A stretch of 64,000 bases of DNA from Verrucomicrobiota bacterium. GTDB taxonomy: Bacteria; Verrucomicrobiota; Verrucomicrobiia; Limisphaerales; UBA1319. The notes under the pieces were generated by a model. The model saw only the letters and a list, made by a program, of their open reading frames with translations. It did no database searches and was not told the DNA's origin. This document shows, in pieces, positions 37,085 to 47,401 of this stretch. The stretch covers positions 1 to 64,000 of the forward strand of contig JAKLHY010000011.1 of NCBI GenBank assembly GCA_022709905.1, written 5' to 3'. The first letter of the stretch is position 1, and each line of letters opens with the position of its first letter. Position numbers and translations under genes: made by a program.

Positions 37085-39796
37085 ATGACCACCCGCCCGC
37101 TCCAAATCCTCCTCGTCGAAGACGAACCCGCCCATGCCGAGGCCATCCGCCGCACCCTCAACGAAGCGACCCAGAAAATGGAAGTCCGCGTCGTCGGTTC
37201 GCTGCGGGAATATGCCGAAGCCATTGCTCCGAATTCCCCGGACCTTGCCATTCTGGATCTGATCCTCCCCGATGGCCGTGCGGAAAGCGTGCTGACGGCT
37301 CCGCCCGAGGACGGCGCGTTTCCGCAGGTGGTGATGACCAGCCACGGCGATGAGCACGTGGCAGTGGCGGCGATCCAGCGAGGCGCGCTGGATTATATCG
37401 TCAAGTCACCCGAAGCGTTTGCCGACATGCCCCACACGGTGAAGCGTGCAATGCGGAGTTGGCAGTTGTTGATGGATCGGAAGCAGGCGCAGCACGCCTT
37501 GAGGGAGAGCGAGGAGCGGATGCAGCGGGCTTTGCGCGTCAGTCGTTCATACACGTTTGAATGGCGACCGGCTACGGACGGGGTGTTGCGCTCGGCCAGT
37601 TGTGCTGCCATCTTGGGACTCTTCGGTGAGGAGGCCGTTCATGGCACTGGTCAGCAGTACTTTCAGCGCGTGCATCCTGAAGACCGAACCCAGTTCGTGC
37701 AGATGCTCAAGGCGCTAACACCCGCCGCCAGCAGCTACACTGCGGAATACCGGTTGATCCGGCCCGACGGCAGCGTGGTGGTCCTGGAGGAAGCGGGTCA
37801 GGCCACGTTCGATCGCACTGGACAAATGGACCGGCTGGTTGGCGTGGCTACGGACATCACCACTCGCAAGCAAGCGGAATCTGCCCTGCGCGAGAGCGAG
37901 GAACGGCTGCGTCTGGCGCTCGAGGCTGCGCAAATGGGCACCTTCGATAGCGACTTGGTGGGAAATCGCGTCACTTGGTCACGCAGACATCAAGAGATTT
38001 GGGGCATGCCGCCGGGCGAGTTTACTGGGCCGGTTGATGCCTTTCTCCGCCAGGTGCATCCCGAGGACCGCGCCGGCATCCAAACAGTGTGGGAGCATTG
38101 CGTCTCTTCGCGGTCACCCTTCCGGCACGAGTATCGCGTCGTCTGGCCGGATGCCAGCGTCCATTGGGTCGAAGCCGCAGGGGAATTCACTTTCGATGCG
38201 ACCGGCCGGCCGATCCGGCTTCGCGGCACGGTGGTGGAAACCACCCAGAACCGCCGGGCGGATGAACAACTGCGAGCCAGCGAGGAACGGTATCGCCATC
38301 TTGTAGAAACCGCGTTCGACTGGATTTGGGAGGTGGATACGCAAGGCCGCTACACCTTCGCCAGCCCCAAGGTCCATAATCTCTTGGGTTATGCATCGGA
38401 GGAAGTGCTGGGCCGGACGCCGTTCGAGCTGATGCCTGAGACCGAAGCGCAACGGGTGGGCGCGGTTTTCAACGAGATCGTCGCCAAGCGCGCGCCGTTC
38501 TCGAGCTTTGAAAACCTCAATCGGCACAAGGATGGCCACCTGGTCGTGTTCGAAACCAGCGGCGTGCCCGTCTTTGGGCCGGGTGGCGAGTTCGTGGGCT
38601 ACCGCGGCATGGACCGGGATGTCACGGATCGCAAGCGACTGGAATCTCAGCTTCGCCAGACCCAAAAACTCGAGGCCATTGGGCAGTTGGCCGGCGGCAT
38701 AGCCCATGATTTCAACAACATTCTCGCGGCGATCATGATGCACCTTGGGCTGCTGCAAATGAACAAAAACCTCGATGAGGAGACGCGCCACGCGCTGAAA
38801 GATCTCGATGAATCCGCGCGGGGCGCGGCATCGCTGACGCGACAATTGCTCATGTTCAGCCGGCGCTCGGTGCTGTCCGTCAAGCCCCTCGATCTAAACG
38901 AAGTTGTGGCGAACCTGCTCAAGATGTTGGGGCGGCTCATTGGCGAGCATATTGACCTCCGGTTCGACGGCAAGACGGGCCTTTCCTCCGTGCCCGCGGA
39001 CGCCGGCATGATCGAGCAGGTGGTGATGAATCTGGTCGTGAACGCCCGCGATGCCATGCCCAACGGGGGCCGGATCACCCTCACCACCGCGCCGGCGGAG
39101 TTCGGCGAAAGCGAGATCGCTCAGAATCCCGCGCGCCAGCCGGGACGGTTCGTCTGCCTTGCTGTCTCGGACACCGGCATCGGAATGGACGAGGCGACGA
39201 TGAAACGGATCTTCGAGCCGTTCTTTACCACCAAGGAATCCGGCAAGGGCACGGGCCTTGGCCTTGCCACTGTTCACGGGATTGTCGGACAACACAAAGG
39301 CTGGATCGAAGTGGAGAGCCAGATCGGCCAGGGCTCAACCTTCCGGGTATTTCTGCCCGCTGAAGCCCACCCTTCGGGTCCCACCCAGCCCGCGGCACCC
39401 GAGACGCCCATTCAACGCGGACGCGAAACCGTCTTGCTGGTGGAAGACGACACCAAGGTGCGGCAAATGATCGGACAAACCCTGCGGATCCTCGGCTACC
39501 GCGTCTATGAAGCCGCCAACGGACAGGAGGCGATGGGGCTTTGGCTCACCCATAGCAGGCAGGTGGACCTGCTTTTCACGGACATGGTCATGCCAGAAGG
39601 CATGACGGGGTTGGAATTGACCGAGCGCTTGCAGGCCACCCGACCCGACTTGAAAGCCATCATCTCCAGCGGCTATAGTGCGGAAATCGTGCAGGCCGGC
39701 GTGCCCAATAAGGCGGGTGTGGTATACCTGCCCAAGCCGTACGAGGCGCAGACGCTGGCCGAGGTCGTGCGAAATTGTCTCGATCAAAAAAAGTAA
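37085..39796 (+). CDS. Hybrid histidine kinase: REC-PAS-PAS-PAS-HisKA-HATPase-REC
   Basis: 903 residues, soluble. An N-terminal receiver ([20 protein letters not shown], phospho-Asp in [13 protein letters not shown]) is followed by three PAS units (about 145-515), a HisKA domain with the acceptor in [20 protein letters not shown] near residue 545, an HATPase ([40 protein letters not shown]) and a C-terminal receiver ([35 protein letters not shown]). Receivers at both ends suggest it takes part in a phosphorelay with the upstream kinase and CheY-like protein. Confidence 0.93.
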   Translation: MTTRPLQILLVEDEPAHAEAIRRTLNEATQKMEVRVVGSLREYAEAIAPNSPDLAILDLILPDGRAESVLTAPPEDGAFPQVVMTSHGDEHVAVAAIQRGALDYIVKSPEAFADMPHTVKRAMRSWQLLMDRKQAQHALRESEERMQRALRVSRSYTFEWRPATDGVLRSASCAAILGLFGEEAVHGTGQQYFQRVHPEDRTQFVQMLKALTPAASSYTAEYRLIRPDGSVVVLEEAGQATFDRTGQMDRLVGVATDITTRKQAESALRESEERLRLALEAAQMGTFDSDLVGNRVTWSRRHQEIWGMPPGEFTGPVDAFLRQVHPEDRAGIQTVWEHCVSSRSPFRHEYRVVWPDASVHWVEAAGEFTFDATGRPIRLRGTVVETTQNRRADEQLRASEERYRHLVETAFDWIWEVDTQGRYTFASPKVHNLLGYASEEVLGRTPFELMPETEAQRVGAVFNEIVAKRAPFSSFENLNRHKDGHLVVFETSGVPVFGPGGEFVGYRGMDRDVTDRKRLESQLRQTQKLEAIGQLAGGIAHDFNNILAAIMMHLGLLQMNKNLDEETRHALKDLDESARGAASLTRQLLMFSRRSVLSVKPLDLNEVVANLLKMLGRLIGEHIDLRFDGKTGLSSVPADAGMIEQVVMNLVVNARDAMPNGGRITLTTAPAEFGESEIAQNPARQPGRFVCLAVSDTGIGMDEATMKRIFEPFFTTKESGKGTGLGLATVHGIVGQHKGWIEVESQIGQGSTFRVFLPAEAHPSGPTQPAAPETPIQRGRETVLLVEDDTKVRQMIGQTLRILGYRVYEAANGQEAMGLWLTHSRQVDLLFTDMVMPEGMTGLELTERLQATRPDLKAIISSGYSAEIVQAGVPNKAGVVYLPKPYEAQTLAEVVRNCLDQKK

Positions 39797-39805
39797 CCCC
39801 AAAGC

Positions 39806-39940
39806 ATGAGCGCGGAGGATATCAATGTCTTGTTGGTGGACGACCACCAGACGACCGCTCCCACGCTTCGGACCAATTGTATAATTAGGAGATGTGACCC
39901 TTTTGGGGCCAGCGTTCCGGGTGGACGTAAGCGGCTTTGA
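39806..39940 (+). pseudogene. Truncated response-regulator start
   Basis: Nine bases after the hybrid kinase an ATG opens MSAEDINVLLVDDHQ, the first strand and acidic pocket of a receiver domain. After that the sequence changes character (TTAPTLRTNCIIRRCDPFGA) and the frame closes at 39940 inside the oppositely oriented nitroreductase gene. The original regulator was evidently cut by a rearrangement whose junction lies near 39850. Confidence 0.6.
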
Positions 39941-40439
39941 ATCGGGTGCGGGATCTTTTTTTCTCGCCCGGGATTCCAAGGGCGATGCCGGCCACGGGGA
40001 TGATGTCTTCGGGCAGATCCAGGATTTCCCGCAAACGGGCGATGCGATTCTCGCGCGGATGAACGCCCAGCCAGCAGGCGCCCAATCCGATCGCGGAGGC
40101 GGCCAGCAGGATGTTTTCGATGGCCGCCGAGCAGTCCTGGAGCAGGTAGCTGAGCTGACGGTCATGGGCGACGTTCAGATCGCCGCAGACGACAATCCCG
40201 ACAGCGGCGGAAGCCAGCATCCCGCCATTGGGCAGGCTGGCGGCAATCGCCTCGAGGGTGTCGCGCTGACGGATGACCACGAATCGCCAGGGATCCCTGG
40301 CCATGGCGGACGGGGCGGCCATGGCGGCACGCAACAGAAGTTCCACTTCGGCCTCGCCCACGGGTCCGGATTCAAAAACCCGGATGCTTCGTCGGGCGAA
40401 GATGAAGTCCAGTTTTGTTTCCTGGGCATTGTTTGTCAT
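39885..40439 (-). CDS. Nitroreductase family protein
   Basis: 184 residues from the ATG at 40439 (MTNNAQETKLDFIFARRSIR); a longer start at 40490 is less likely. ARRSIRVFESGPVGEAEVEL and LLRAAMAAPSAMARDPWRFV are FMN-phosphate-binding segments of the small nitroreductases, and IGLGACWLGVHPRENRIARL supplies the second flavin contact. Ending AYVHPERWPQKG matches the HxxxW(P) tail common in this group. Role unknown, probably NAD(P)H-dependent reduction of quinones or nitroaromatics. Confidence 0.9.
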   Translation of the reverse strand: MTNNAQETKLDFIFARRSIRVFESGPVGEAEVELLLRAAMAAPSAMARDPWRFVVIRQRDTLEAIAASLPNGGMLASAAVGIVVCGDLNVAHDRQLSYLLQDCSAAIENILLAASAIGLGACWLGVHPRENRIARLREILDLPEDIIPVAGIALGIPGEKKRSRTRFKAAYVHPERWPQKGHIS

Positions 40440-40655
40440 GTTCAAATCAGGGAAAGCAACTCGCGCTTTTCGGATCGACTCACGCTCCAAGAAGTGACGG
40501 CAGGGCCGGACCCTCGGGCCGGGCGGTTCGCGATCGGCGCTCCTGGGAGTCGCGGCCCGCCATGATTCGCGTGGATTGGCGTCGATTCGCGGTTAAGTTG
40601 TTTTATTTGCGGTTCAGGGTCCTGCCCTACGGCTTGCCTTCCGGTTTTTGGACGA

Positions 40656-42167
40656 TTATTGTGGTGGCCTGCATCGGGCGAGTTCTTCCTCGAAATCGAC
40701 AATCTCGCGGATTTGGGCCAGGAACCAGCGATCGATGCGGGTCAAGCCATGGATTTCTTCGAGGCTCATGCCGGCGCGGAAGGCATGGCGAATGAAGAAG
40801 ATCCGTTCCGCGTTGGGAATGGTGAGTTTGGCTGTGATGACCTCGCGAGGGAGAAGGTCGCGGTCCCCGTAAATCTCATGACCGATGCGCCAGGGTTTGC
40901 CGTCCCCGCCCAGTCCGGATCGCCCGATCTCGAGCGATCGCAGGCATTTCTGGAGCGATTCCTTAAAGGTCCGGCCGATGGACATTGCCTCGCCGACAGA
41001 TTTCATTTGTGTGGTGAGGGTGGGATCGGCCTGGGGAAATTTTTCGAAGGCGAACCGCGGCACCTTGACGACGACATAATCGATCGTGGGTTCAAAGCTG
41101 GCGGGGGTTTCGCGGGTGATGTCGTTTCGGATTTCATCCAGCAGGTAACCGACCGCGAGCTTGGCGGCGATTTTGGCAATGGGAAAGCCGGTGGCTTTGG
41201 AGGCGAGGGCGGAAGACCGGGACACCCGGGGGTTCATTTCGATGATGACCATCCGTCCGTTGTCGGGATTGACACCAAACTGGATGTTGGACCCGCCGGT
41301 TTCGACTCCGATTTCCCGGATCACGGCAAAGGAGGCATCCCGCATGATCTGGTATTCCTTGTCGGTCAGGGTTTGGATGGGGGCCACGGTGATGGAATCT
41401 CCGGTGTGAACACCCATGGGATCAAAATTCTCAATGGAGCAGATCACGACGCAGTTGTCGGCGCGATCGCGCATGACCTCCATTTCGAATTCCTTCCAGC
41501 CAATCAAAGATTCCTCGATCAGGATTTCGGATACGGGCGAGAGATCGAGGCCGCGTTTGGCGAGGTCGTCGAACTCTTCGCGATTATAGGCAATGCCTCC
41601 GCCCGTGCCGCCGAGGGTAAAGGCGGGCCGGATGATGGCCGGCATGCGGCCGATCCGGTCCACGACAGCCCGGGCTTCCTCGAGATTGTGGGCGATGCCG
41701 CTGACCGGGACATCGAGTCCGATCCGAATCATGGCTTCCTTGAACAACTGGCGGTCCTCGCCGCGCTCGATGGCCTGGGCGTTGGCTCCGATCATGTCCA
41801 CGCCGTATTTTTCCAGGGTTCCCTGTCGGAACAGGGCCATGGCAGTATTCAGGGCGGTTTGTCCACCCAGCGTGGGCAGCAAGGCCAGTTTGCCCGAGGC
41901 GCCTTGGCGTTGAAGCTCCTCGAGCTCGCGCGCAATGATCTTGCCGATGCAATCCGGAGTAATCGGCTCGATATACGTGCGATCGGCGAACTCCGGATCG
42001 GTCATGATCGTCGCGGGATTGGAGTTGACCAAAACCACCCGGTATCCCTCCTCACGCAACGCCTTGCAGGCCTGAGTGCCGGAATAGTCAAACTCACACG
42101 CCTGACCGATGACGATCGGTCCGGCGCCAATGATCAGAACCGTATGGATGTCGGTGCGTTTCGGCAT
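40656..42167 (-). CDS. carB: Carbamoyl-phosphate synthase large subunit, N-terminal half only
   Basis: 503 residues from [20 protein letters not shown]. It carries the complete carboxyphosphate ATP-grasp domain ([57 protein letters not shown]-type loop, [20 protein letters not shown]) and part of the oligomerisation domain, then stops after [10 protein letters not shown]. Full CarB is about 1070 residues; known split forms keep a few dozen more residues (YKRVDTCAAEF region). The second half and carA are not in this window. It is either a split subunit with a partner elsewhere or a truncated copy. Confidence 0.85.
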   Translation of the reverse strand: MPKRTDIHTVLIIGAGPIVIGQACEFDYSGTQACKALREEGYRVVLVNSNPATIMTDPEFADRTYIEPITPDCIGKIIARELEELQRQGASGKLALLPTLGGQTALNTAMALFRQGTLEKYGVDMIGANAQAIERGEDRQLFKEAMIRIGLDVPVSGIAHNLEEARAVVDRIGRMPAIIRPAFTLGGTGGGIAYNREEFDDLAKRGLDLSPVSEILIEESLIGWKEFEMEVMRDRADNCVVICSIENFDPMGVHTGDSITVAPIQTLTDKEYQIMRDASFAVIREIGVETGGSNIQFGVNPDNGRMVIIEMNPRVSRSSALASKATGFPIAKIAAKLAVGYLLDEIRNDITRETPASFEPTIDYVVVKVPRFAFEKFPQADPTLTTQMKSVGEAMSIGRTFKESLQKCLRSLEIGRSGLGGDGKPWRIGHEIYGDRDLLPREVITAKLTIPNAERIFFIRHAFRAGMSLEEIHGLTRIDRWFLAQIREIVDFEEELARCRPPQ

Positions 42168-42294
42168 ATCCGATCGCTCACTTAACGGCATATCCGGGCG
42201 GTTGTCATCTTTTTTGTTGCCCCCAGGAAACCTCGGTCGCCGACAGACATCGGAAGGGCGATGCCCAGACATTCCCCACGGGAGCCAGGGGGCG

Positions 42295-42323
42295 CCTGGC
42301 GTAGTGGACACGCACTACACCGG
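42295..42323 (-). terminator. Hairpin just after the LOG gene
   Basis: On the minus strand CCGGTGTAGTG and CACTACGCCAGG form a stem of about 10 pairs with a 6-base loop, starting two bases after the LOG stop codon. No U-run follows, so it is a weak intrinsic terminator or a transcript-stabilising hairpin between LOG and carB. Confidence 0.4.
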
Positions 42324-42324
42324 C

Positions 42325-42897
42325 TCATCCGGGAGCAAAAGGACCGGCGGCTTGGGATTGAAAAGTCCGCATCCGCTCGAGCAATTCTGGAGGAGAGGAA
42401 TCAACCAGCAACCAGTCGGACCGGATCGGCTTCAGGAATCCTTGCGCGGTCATGTGTTGAATAAAATCCAGTAAGGGCTGGTAAAAACCGTCCACGTTCA
42501 ACAACCCGACCGGTTTGGCATGCAGGCCTATCTGAGCCCACGTGAGGATCTCGACGATTTCCTCGAGGGTGCCCAGGCCGCCGGGCAGGGCGATAAACCC
42601 ATCGGCCAGATCGGCCATCAGAGCCTTTCGCTCGTGCATGGTGGCGACCGTCCGCATGTCTTGAACGCCATGGTGCTTGAGGCCTCTTTGGACGAAAAAG
42701 TGCGGGATCACTCCAATGATATGCCCGTTCCCGAGCAGAACCGCATCGGCCAAAGCCCGCATGAGACCGATGTTGCCTCCACCATAGACCGCAGTAATGC
42801 CGTGTTCAGCCAGCAAGGTTCCCAGAAGTTGCGTTGCTTCAAGAAACCGAGGATTACCGCCGGCATTGGCTCCGGCATACACGCAGATGCTCCTCAT
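42325..42897 (-). CDS. LOG family cytokinin-riboside phosphoribohydrolase-like (TIGR00730)
   Basis: 190 residues, the normal length. SICVYAGANAGGNPRFLEA at the start and VYGGGNIGLMRALADAVL are the Rossmann-type nucleotide-binding segments; MHERKALMADLADGFIALPG followed by GLGTLEEIVEILTW is the diagnostic PGGxGTxxE active-site motif with its preceding MxxRK. These enzymes hydrolyse nucleoside 5'-monophosphates to base and ribose phosphate. Located 9 bp after the DUF2835 gene. Confidence 0.93.
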   Translation of the reverse strand: MRSICVYAGANAGGNPRFLEATQLLGTLLAEHGITAVYGGGNIGLMRALADAVLLGNGHIIGVIPHFFVQRGLKHHGVQDMRTVATMHERKALMADLADGFIALPGGLGTLEEIVEILTWAQIGLHAKPVGLLNVDGFYQPLLDFIQHMTAQGFLKPIRSDWLLVDSSPPELLERMRTFQSQAAGPFAPG

Positions 42898-42906
42898 AAA
42901 AACCGT

Positions 42907-43257
42907 TCAGCCGGTGGCGTCCAGACCTTCAGGTCGGGTCCAACGTTCGATGGCCACAAACCGATTCTGCAGATCAAATGACAGCCGGAACTGGCCATGA
43001 ATCCCGTTGGCGGTCACAAATCGCTGCAATACGGAGGCGGGAAACTGGATCCAGCGTCCGTCAGTCGCGCGGGCGACCACACGCCGGGCCGAACCGCGGT
43101 AATACTCGACGTATTGCTCCGGGGAAAGGGCCAGGTCGACCACCACCGAGTTGACCTTGGAATCTCCATCCACCACCGACCACCATGCCTCCCCCTTCGA
43201 TGCCTGCCAAGCTCGGACTTCGGACTTACTGTCGCCAAGCAATCCCATTGATTTCAA
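42907..43257 (-). CDS. DUF2835-like small protein
   Basis: 116 residues. The core VVDLALSPEQYVEYYRGSAR, VVARATDGRWIQFPASVLQR and FVTANGIHGQFRLSFD follows the DUF2835 pattern (Y.G.....VxAxxxDGxxxxxPxxxLxxFxTxxGIxGxF), with about 40 extra N-terminal residues. The function of the family is unknown. It shares a strand and close spacing with the LOG gene. The N-terminus could start at residue 4 (MGLLGD) instead. Confidence 0.7.
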   Translation of the reverse strand: MKSMGLLGDSKSEVRAWQASKGEAWWSVVDGDSKVNSVVVDLALSPEQYVEYYRGSARRVVARATDGRWIQFPASVLQRFVTANGIHGQFRLSFDLQNRFVAIERWTRPEGLDATG

Positions 43258-43328
43258 ATAATTACGGAAAAAAACAGGTCAGTCTTGGGTGTTGAGACCG
43301 TTTTTTGAGCCTGTTTCTTACAGCGCGA

Positions 43329-43362
43329 TTTTGGGCCTAGAAATTGCCCCTTACGCCCAAAA
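43329..43362. other. Inverted repeat between DUF6807 and DUF2835 genes
   Basis: TTTTGGGC at 43329-43336 and GCCCAAAA at 43355-43362 are perfect 8-bp inverted repeats with an 18-base loop. The position upstream of the DUF2835-facing side and close to the end of this 126-bp gap does not decide between operator and terminator. Confidence 0.3.
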
Positions 43363-43383
43363 ACGTGTCAGAATTCTGCGCAG

Positions 43384-44448
43384 CTAATTCTGGTTTAGCG
43401 ATTTATTTTGGCGACAGTCGGCATCAAAGAGCTCGCTTTCGCGCTCGATTCGCGCTGAATCCCAGCGGTCGGGATGAATCCAGACCCGGTAGCGCAGGCT
43501 GATGCTTTGTCCCGCTTTCATCGCGTGCTTTCCGTAGCAGAGAACAGCGGGACTGAAGTAGCGCATCTCCGGCGTATAAATCACATACCAAGGCGAAGGG
43601 GCGTTGAGGTTATCCGGGTGAGCGAGAATCGCCAGTCCCGCCATGCGACCGTCCACACGGCCCGAGTAATCCAGACCCGGCGACCGGCCGCGATAGCGTC
43701 CGTCGCGAAACTGGACGGGTCCGGAGGAGGTCACCACCTGGACGTCCTCCCAGTTTTTTGCGAGGCGCGCCGAGAGACCGGCATAACCGCCGAACAGCTT
43801 GCCATCGGGTTCGTCCGGAAGGGGTGTCCGATCCAGAACAACGTCCGGGGCAACGGCTGTGAAGGTGAGAGCCCAATCAATGGAATAAGCTCCATCGGGG
43901 GCGGGTGGATGGACGCGGAGGAGTCGTTTCTCGCGCAGGACAACGTTTTCCGGGGCGGGGCCGTATTCAAGATCGAGGGCAAAATCCGCTGAGAAGTCGG
44001 GATGGGTTTTGACTTGGACACGATCCCATCGGGTCAATCCGTCGGCTTTGCCGGTTTGCTTGTTTTCCTCCCAGTAATTGACGCTGTTGATGAATTTCCA
44101 ACTGAACCACAAGGCGTGGTGCCAGGGATGATCGGGAGGCGCTTCCCAGGTTAGAACGGGCCCGCCGGGCAAGGCCAGAGGATGGAAAAAGGGTTTGGAC
44201 TGGTCTTTCGCGTAATTAAACTGCCAAACGACCTGATTGCCTCGGATCAATGCGACCGAGGCTGAATCCTGGCGCCAAGCAAACGATGAAGATGCGCCGA
44301 GGGCAAGGGCTGACGAGTTCTGGGCGTACGGGTCTGGAGTGGAGGCGCCCTGGAGCGCGCTGGCGAAGCAGAAACCGGCCGAGAGCAATAACATCAGGCG
44401 GCTGGCCCGCTGACCGGCAGGAGTCAGGCCACGGAGATTCGGTCTCAT
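43384..44448 (-). CDS. Secreted PmoA/DUF6807 family protein
   Basis: 354 residues from the ATG at 44448, giving a signal peptide (RLMLLLSAGFCFASALQGAS). The family core is WEAPPDHPWHHALWFSWKF, NYWEENKQTGKADGL, DRVQVKTHPDFSADFALDL, and near the C-terminus PWYVIYTPEMRYFSPAVLCY with LRYRVWIHPDRWD. These proteins were once called PmoA-like but are secreted sandwich proteins common in carbohydrate-degrading Planctomycetota and Verrucomicrobiota. Role unknown. Its start is 18 bp downstream of the stop of the aldo/keto reductase gene, so the two may be co-transcribed. Confidence 0.82.
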   Translation of the reverse strand: MRPNLRGLTPAGQRASRLMLLLSAGFCFASALQGASTPDPYAQNSSALALGASSSFAWRQDSASVALIRGNQVVWQFNYAKDQSKPFFHPLALPGGPVLTWEAPPDHPWHHALWFSWKFINSVNYWEENKQTGKADGLTRWDRVQVKTHPDFSADFALDLEYGPAPENVVLREKRLLRVHPPAPDGAYSIDWALTFTAVAPDVVLDRTPLPDEPDGKLFGGYAGLSARLAKNWEDVQVVTSSGPVQFRDGRYRGRSPGLDYSGRVDGRMAGLAILAHPDNLNAPSPWYVIYTPEMRYFSPAVLCYGKHAMKAGQSISLRYRVWIHPDRWDSARIERESELFDADCRQNKSLNQN

Positions 44449-44465
44449 GGGATCATCTTTCCGAA

Positions 44466-45503
44466 TCAAGCCCATCCATAAGGGCAACCCGGATGGGCAC
44501 CGTTCATGGCAACCATGGCTTCCTCGCGGGTGAAAATTGAATCGGTGGTTCGGGCCACGCGTTTAAGCTCCTCGATTTCGGGTTGGGTGATGGGTTTGAA
44601 ATCCTTCACTGCGTGAATGGCGAGGCCGACATGGTCGAGGAAGGAAGGAGGAATGCCGGAGGCGACTCCCGGCTGGGACAGGACAAAACGCCAAGCGAGG
44701 CGGAGTTCGAGGTCATCTTCGACCGCGCGGTACCACCATTGGCGCCGATGTTCGACTCCTTGCGGCCAGGTGCCCCGGCTCATGGGTTTGATTGAAATCA
44801 GGCCGGCCCCCTGTTGGTTAGCCAGTTCCATAACCTCTTTGCCGAAGTCTTTGAGGTAGTATTCAACAAAGTTGATAGGGAACATGACCGTGTCGAACTT
44901 GGGATAGAGCCGCATGGCTTCGAGGGCGCCCTTGGTGGTGTGGGCTGAGAAACCGAGGTGCTTGATCTTCCCCTCTTCTTTTGCTTTAAGAAACGTCTCG
45001 ATGGCGCCACCCGGGCCGAGGGCTTTCTGCACTTCCTCGGGTTTGACCAGATGGTGCATCTGGTAAAGGTCGAAGTGGTCTGTTTTGAGCTGTTTCAGAG
45101 AATTCTCGAGCTCCTGGCGGGCTCCTTCCTTGTCGCGCTTCTTGGTTTTGCAGGAGAGGAAGATTTTGCCGCGGTCAAGGCCCTGCATGGCGATTCCCAT
45201 TCGAGTTTCACACTGGCCATTGCCGTAAGCGGGAGCGACATCGAAGTAATTGATGCCGCGGTCAAAAGCCTCATGCACGCCATCAGTGCCTCGAGCCTGA
45301 TCGTAGTTGCTCAGGGCCAATCCTGGAAAACCCACCACCGAAACCCGGGCCCCGGTGCGGCCCAATTCACGGCGGGGCATTTCCCCCGCGGGGGCGGGAA
45401 TCGATGCTGAGAGGGCGGATTCGGAGGCGTGAATATGAGGCGTTCCAATCGCACAAACGGAGGCGACGCCTCCAACGGTCTTAAGAAACGATCGTCTTTT
45501 CAT
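44466..45503 (-). CDS. Tat-exported aldo/keto reductase
   Basis: 345 residues. A twin-arginine signal (MKRRSFLKTVGGVASVCA) precedes the AKR barrel. The catalytic tetrad is visible as Asp and Tyr in INYFDVAPAYGNG, Lys in IFLSCKTKKRDK and His in DLYQMHHLVKP. The NADPH site includes GLISIKPMSRGTWP. The C-terminus has the variant MVAMNGAHPGCPYGWA tail. Exported AKRs of this type are often near sugar catabolism genes; the DUF6807 gene follows 18 bp downstream. Confidence 0.88.
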   Translation of the reverse strand: MKRRSFLKTVGGVASVCAIGTPHIHASESALSASIPAPAGEMPRRELGRTGARVSVVGFPGLALSNYDQARGTDGVHEAFDRGINYFDVAPAYGNGQCETRMGIAMQGLDRGKIFLSCKTKKRDKEGARQELENSLKQLKTDHFDLYQMHHLVKPEEVQKALGPGGAIETFLKAKEEGKIKHLGFSAHTTKGALEAMRLYPKFDTVMFPINFVEYYLKDFGKEVMELANQQGAGLISIKPMSRGTWPQGVEHRRQWWYRAVEDDLELRLAWRFVLSQPGVASGIPPSFLDHVGLAIHAVKDFKPITQPEIEELKRVARTTDSIFTREEAMVAMNGAHPGCPYGWA

Positions 45504-45671
45504 AAGGCTCGGTAATTTTTACCAATAGTAACTTCATTGGCATCGAACAGCAAGGGGGGATGCGGTTTTTCGTTTATCCCCTAAGGGGATCCTTGCAGTT
45601 TTCTATGGTCTTTGCTCGCAAGTTGGCTCAGGATATGGATTCGAATACGGAGATCATTTCATCAACAACCC
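45504..45671. promoter_or_regulatory. Divergent promoter region, AKR and NagX-like genes
   Basis: 168 bp between oppositely facing starts at 45503 and 45672, so both promoters must lie here. No clear operator dyad or conserved promoter boxes were identified. Confidence 0.4.
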
Positions 45672-46814
45672 ATGAGTGCTACTGCAGATCCGACTGGCGC
45701 CGGTGTGGTTCCCGAAAAAACAGAGGTCTCGTCCCGTTTGCTATCCCTGGATGCCTTAAGGGGCTTCGACATGTTTTGGATCGTGGGCGCCGAAGAGGTC
45801 GTGCACGCGTTAAGCAAGGTCAGCGAGACAGGTTTTGCGGGATTTCTGTCTCATCAATTAAGCCATAAACCGTGGACGGGAGTGGTGTTCTACGACCTGA
45901 TTTTTCCGTTGTTTGTCTTCATTGTGGGAGTCTCGCTGGTTTTTTCTCTGACTCGCAGCCTGGAGAAGCACGGGCGCTGGGCTACCTGCCTGAAGATCGT
46001 GCGGCGCGCGGTGTTGCTTTATGTCATCGGCCTGATTTATTACGGGGGCATTGGAGGGGGATGGGACAAAATCCGGTGGCTGGGAGTGTTGCAGCGGATT
46101 GCGCTCTGTTATTTGGGCGCGGGTTTGATGTTTGTTTTTCTCGGCAGGCGAGGGTTGGTGACCGGTTGTGTGGCATTACTGTTGGGTTACTGGGCCCTGA
46201 TGACCTGGATGCCGGTGCCGGGGGTGGGCGCCGGTAACTTCGAGGAGGGCAAGAATCTCGCGAACTACGTTGATCGGGTGATGCTTCCCGGTTTCAAGTG
46301 GGACGGCGATCACGATCCGGAGGGGTTGCTCAGCACGCTGCCGGCGATCGGCACCTGTTTGTTAGGGGTCTTTGCGGGGTTGCTCTTGAAGCGGCAGGAT
46401 TGTCCGGAACAGAAGAAGGTGTGGTTTCTGCTGGGCGCGGGGGTGTTGGGCGTAGTGGCTGGTTTTGCGTGGGGACTGCAATTTCCGGTCATCAAGAAGA
46501 TCTGGACGTCGTCCTTCGTCCTGGTGGCGGGAGGATACAGCTGTATTTTTCTGGCGGTGTTTTATCAGGTGATCGAGATATGGGGGTATCGCTCATGGGC
46601 GATGCCTTTCGTGTGGATTGGAGTGAATCCGATTACCATTTATCTGGCGCATAATCTGGTGGATCTCAACAAGTTGGCCAACCGCCTGGTGGGAGGGCCC
46701 ATCAAGGCGGGATTGGGTCAATACGGTGAATTGCTGGTGGCAACCGTTGTCCTGGCCCTCAGCCTGCTTCTCACGCGATTTCTCTATCGTCGCCGGATTT
46801 TTCTCAGGCTCTGA
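45672..46814 (+). CDS. Heparan-alpha-glucosaminide N-acetyltransferase-like membrane protein (DUF5009/NagX)
   Basis: 380 residues from MSATADPTG; the longer frame to 45612 has no conserved residues. [20 protein letters not shown] and [20 protein letters not shown] are the family signature, in which a conserved His/Asp-rich first helix and following helices form the acyl-transfer channel. About ten membrane segments are visible, including [20 protein letters not shown] and [20 protein letters not shown]. Related NagX proteins are thought to transfer acyl groups to amino sugars across the inner membrane. Confidence 0.88.
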   Translation: MSATADPTGAGVVPEKTEVSSRLLSLDALRGFDMFWIVGAEEVVHALSKVSETGFAGFLSHQLSHKPWTGVVFYDLIFPLFVFIVGVSLVFSLTRSLEKHGRWATCLKIVRRAVLLYVIGLIYYGGIGGGWDKIRWLGVLQRIALCYLGAGLMFVFLGRRGLVTGCVALLLGYWALMTWMPVPGVGAGNFEEGKNLANYVDRVMLPGFKWDGDHDPEGLLSTLPAIGTCLLGVFAGLLLKRQDCPEQKKVWFLLGAGVLGVVAGFAWGLQFPVIKKIWTSSFVLVAGGYSCIFLAVFYQVIEIWGYRSWAMPFVWIGVNPITIYLAHNLVDLNKLANRLVGGPIKAGLGQYGELLVATVVLALSLLLTRFLYRRRIFLRL

Positions 46815-46864
46815 AGCGCATTTGTGGGTGGAGCCTGCAAAGCGGTCATGCTATCTTCGGGTCC

Positions 46865-47398
46865 ATGAATTTTGTTGGGATTGGGTATGACGTGCATGCG
46901 TTGGTTCCCGGACGCAAGCTCGTGTTAGGCGGCGTCGAGATTCCCCATGACCGGGGATTGGACGGGCACTCGGATGCGGACGTCTTGATGCATGCCGTGT
47001 GCGATGCGGTGCTCGGCGCCCTGGGGGAAGGGGATATTGGCCATTTTTTCCCCAACACGGATCCTCGTTGGCGCGGAGCTCCCAGCCGTATTTTTTTGGA
47101 GGAAGCCTCACGTCAGGTGCGTATTCGCCAGGGACGGATTATCAACATCGACAGCACCTTGATCGCCCAGCAGCCGAAGCTGTCGCCGCATCTGGCCGCG
47201 ATGAAGATCCATGTGGGCGAGGCCTTGGGCATTGCGCCGGACCGGATCGGCATTAAGGCCACCACCAACGAACTTTTGGGATTCATCGGACGCGGGGAAG
47301 GCATAGCGGCACTGGCGGTCGCGAGCCTCGATCTTCCCGAGCTAAGAACGACCGAGCAGGATCCGCCGGTGGACCACAAATCGAACCCCCAGAATTGA
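46865..47398 (+). CDS. ispF: 2-C-methyl-D-erythritol 2,4-cyclodiphosphate synthase
   Basis: 177 residues, slightly longer than the typical 157-160. [20 protein letters not shown] gives the metal-binding Asp9 and His11; [20 protein letters not shown] supplies the third ligand and the CDP-binding loop; [26 protein letters not shown] and [20 protein letters not shown] complete the active site. IspF makes the cyclic diphosphate of the MEP isoprenoid pathway. The extra C-terminal residues are unconserved. It ends 3 bp before the 47402 start. Confidence 0.96.
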   Translation: MNFVGIGYDVHALVPGRKLVLGGVEIPHDRGLDGHSDADVLMHAVCDAVLGALGEGDIGHFFPNTDPRWRGAPSRIFLEEASRQVRIRQGRIINIDSTLIAQQPKLSPHLAAMKIHVGEALGIAPDRIGIKATTNELLGFIGRGEGIAALAVASLDLPELRTTEQDPPVDHKSNPQN

Positions 47399-47401
47399 CC
47401 T

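Noticed and set aside
40659..42185. Long plus-strand open frame of 508 codons antisense to carB
   Set aside because: It mirrors a clear ATP-grasp gene on the minus strand and has no recognisable motif; high GC content produces such shadows.
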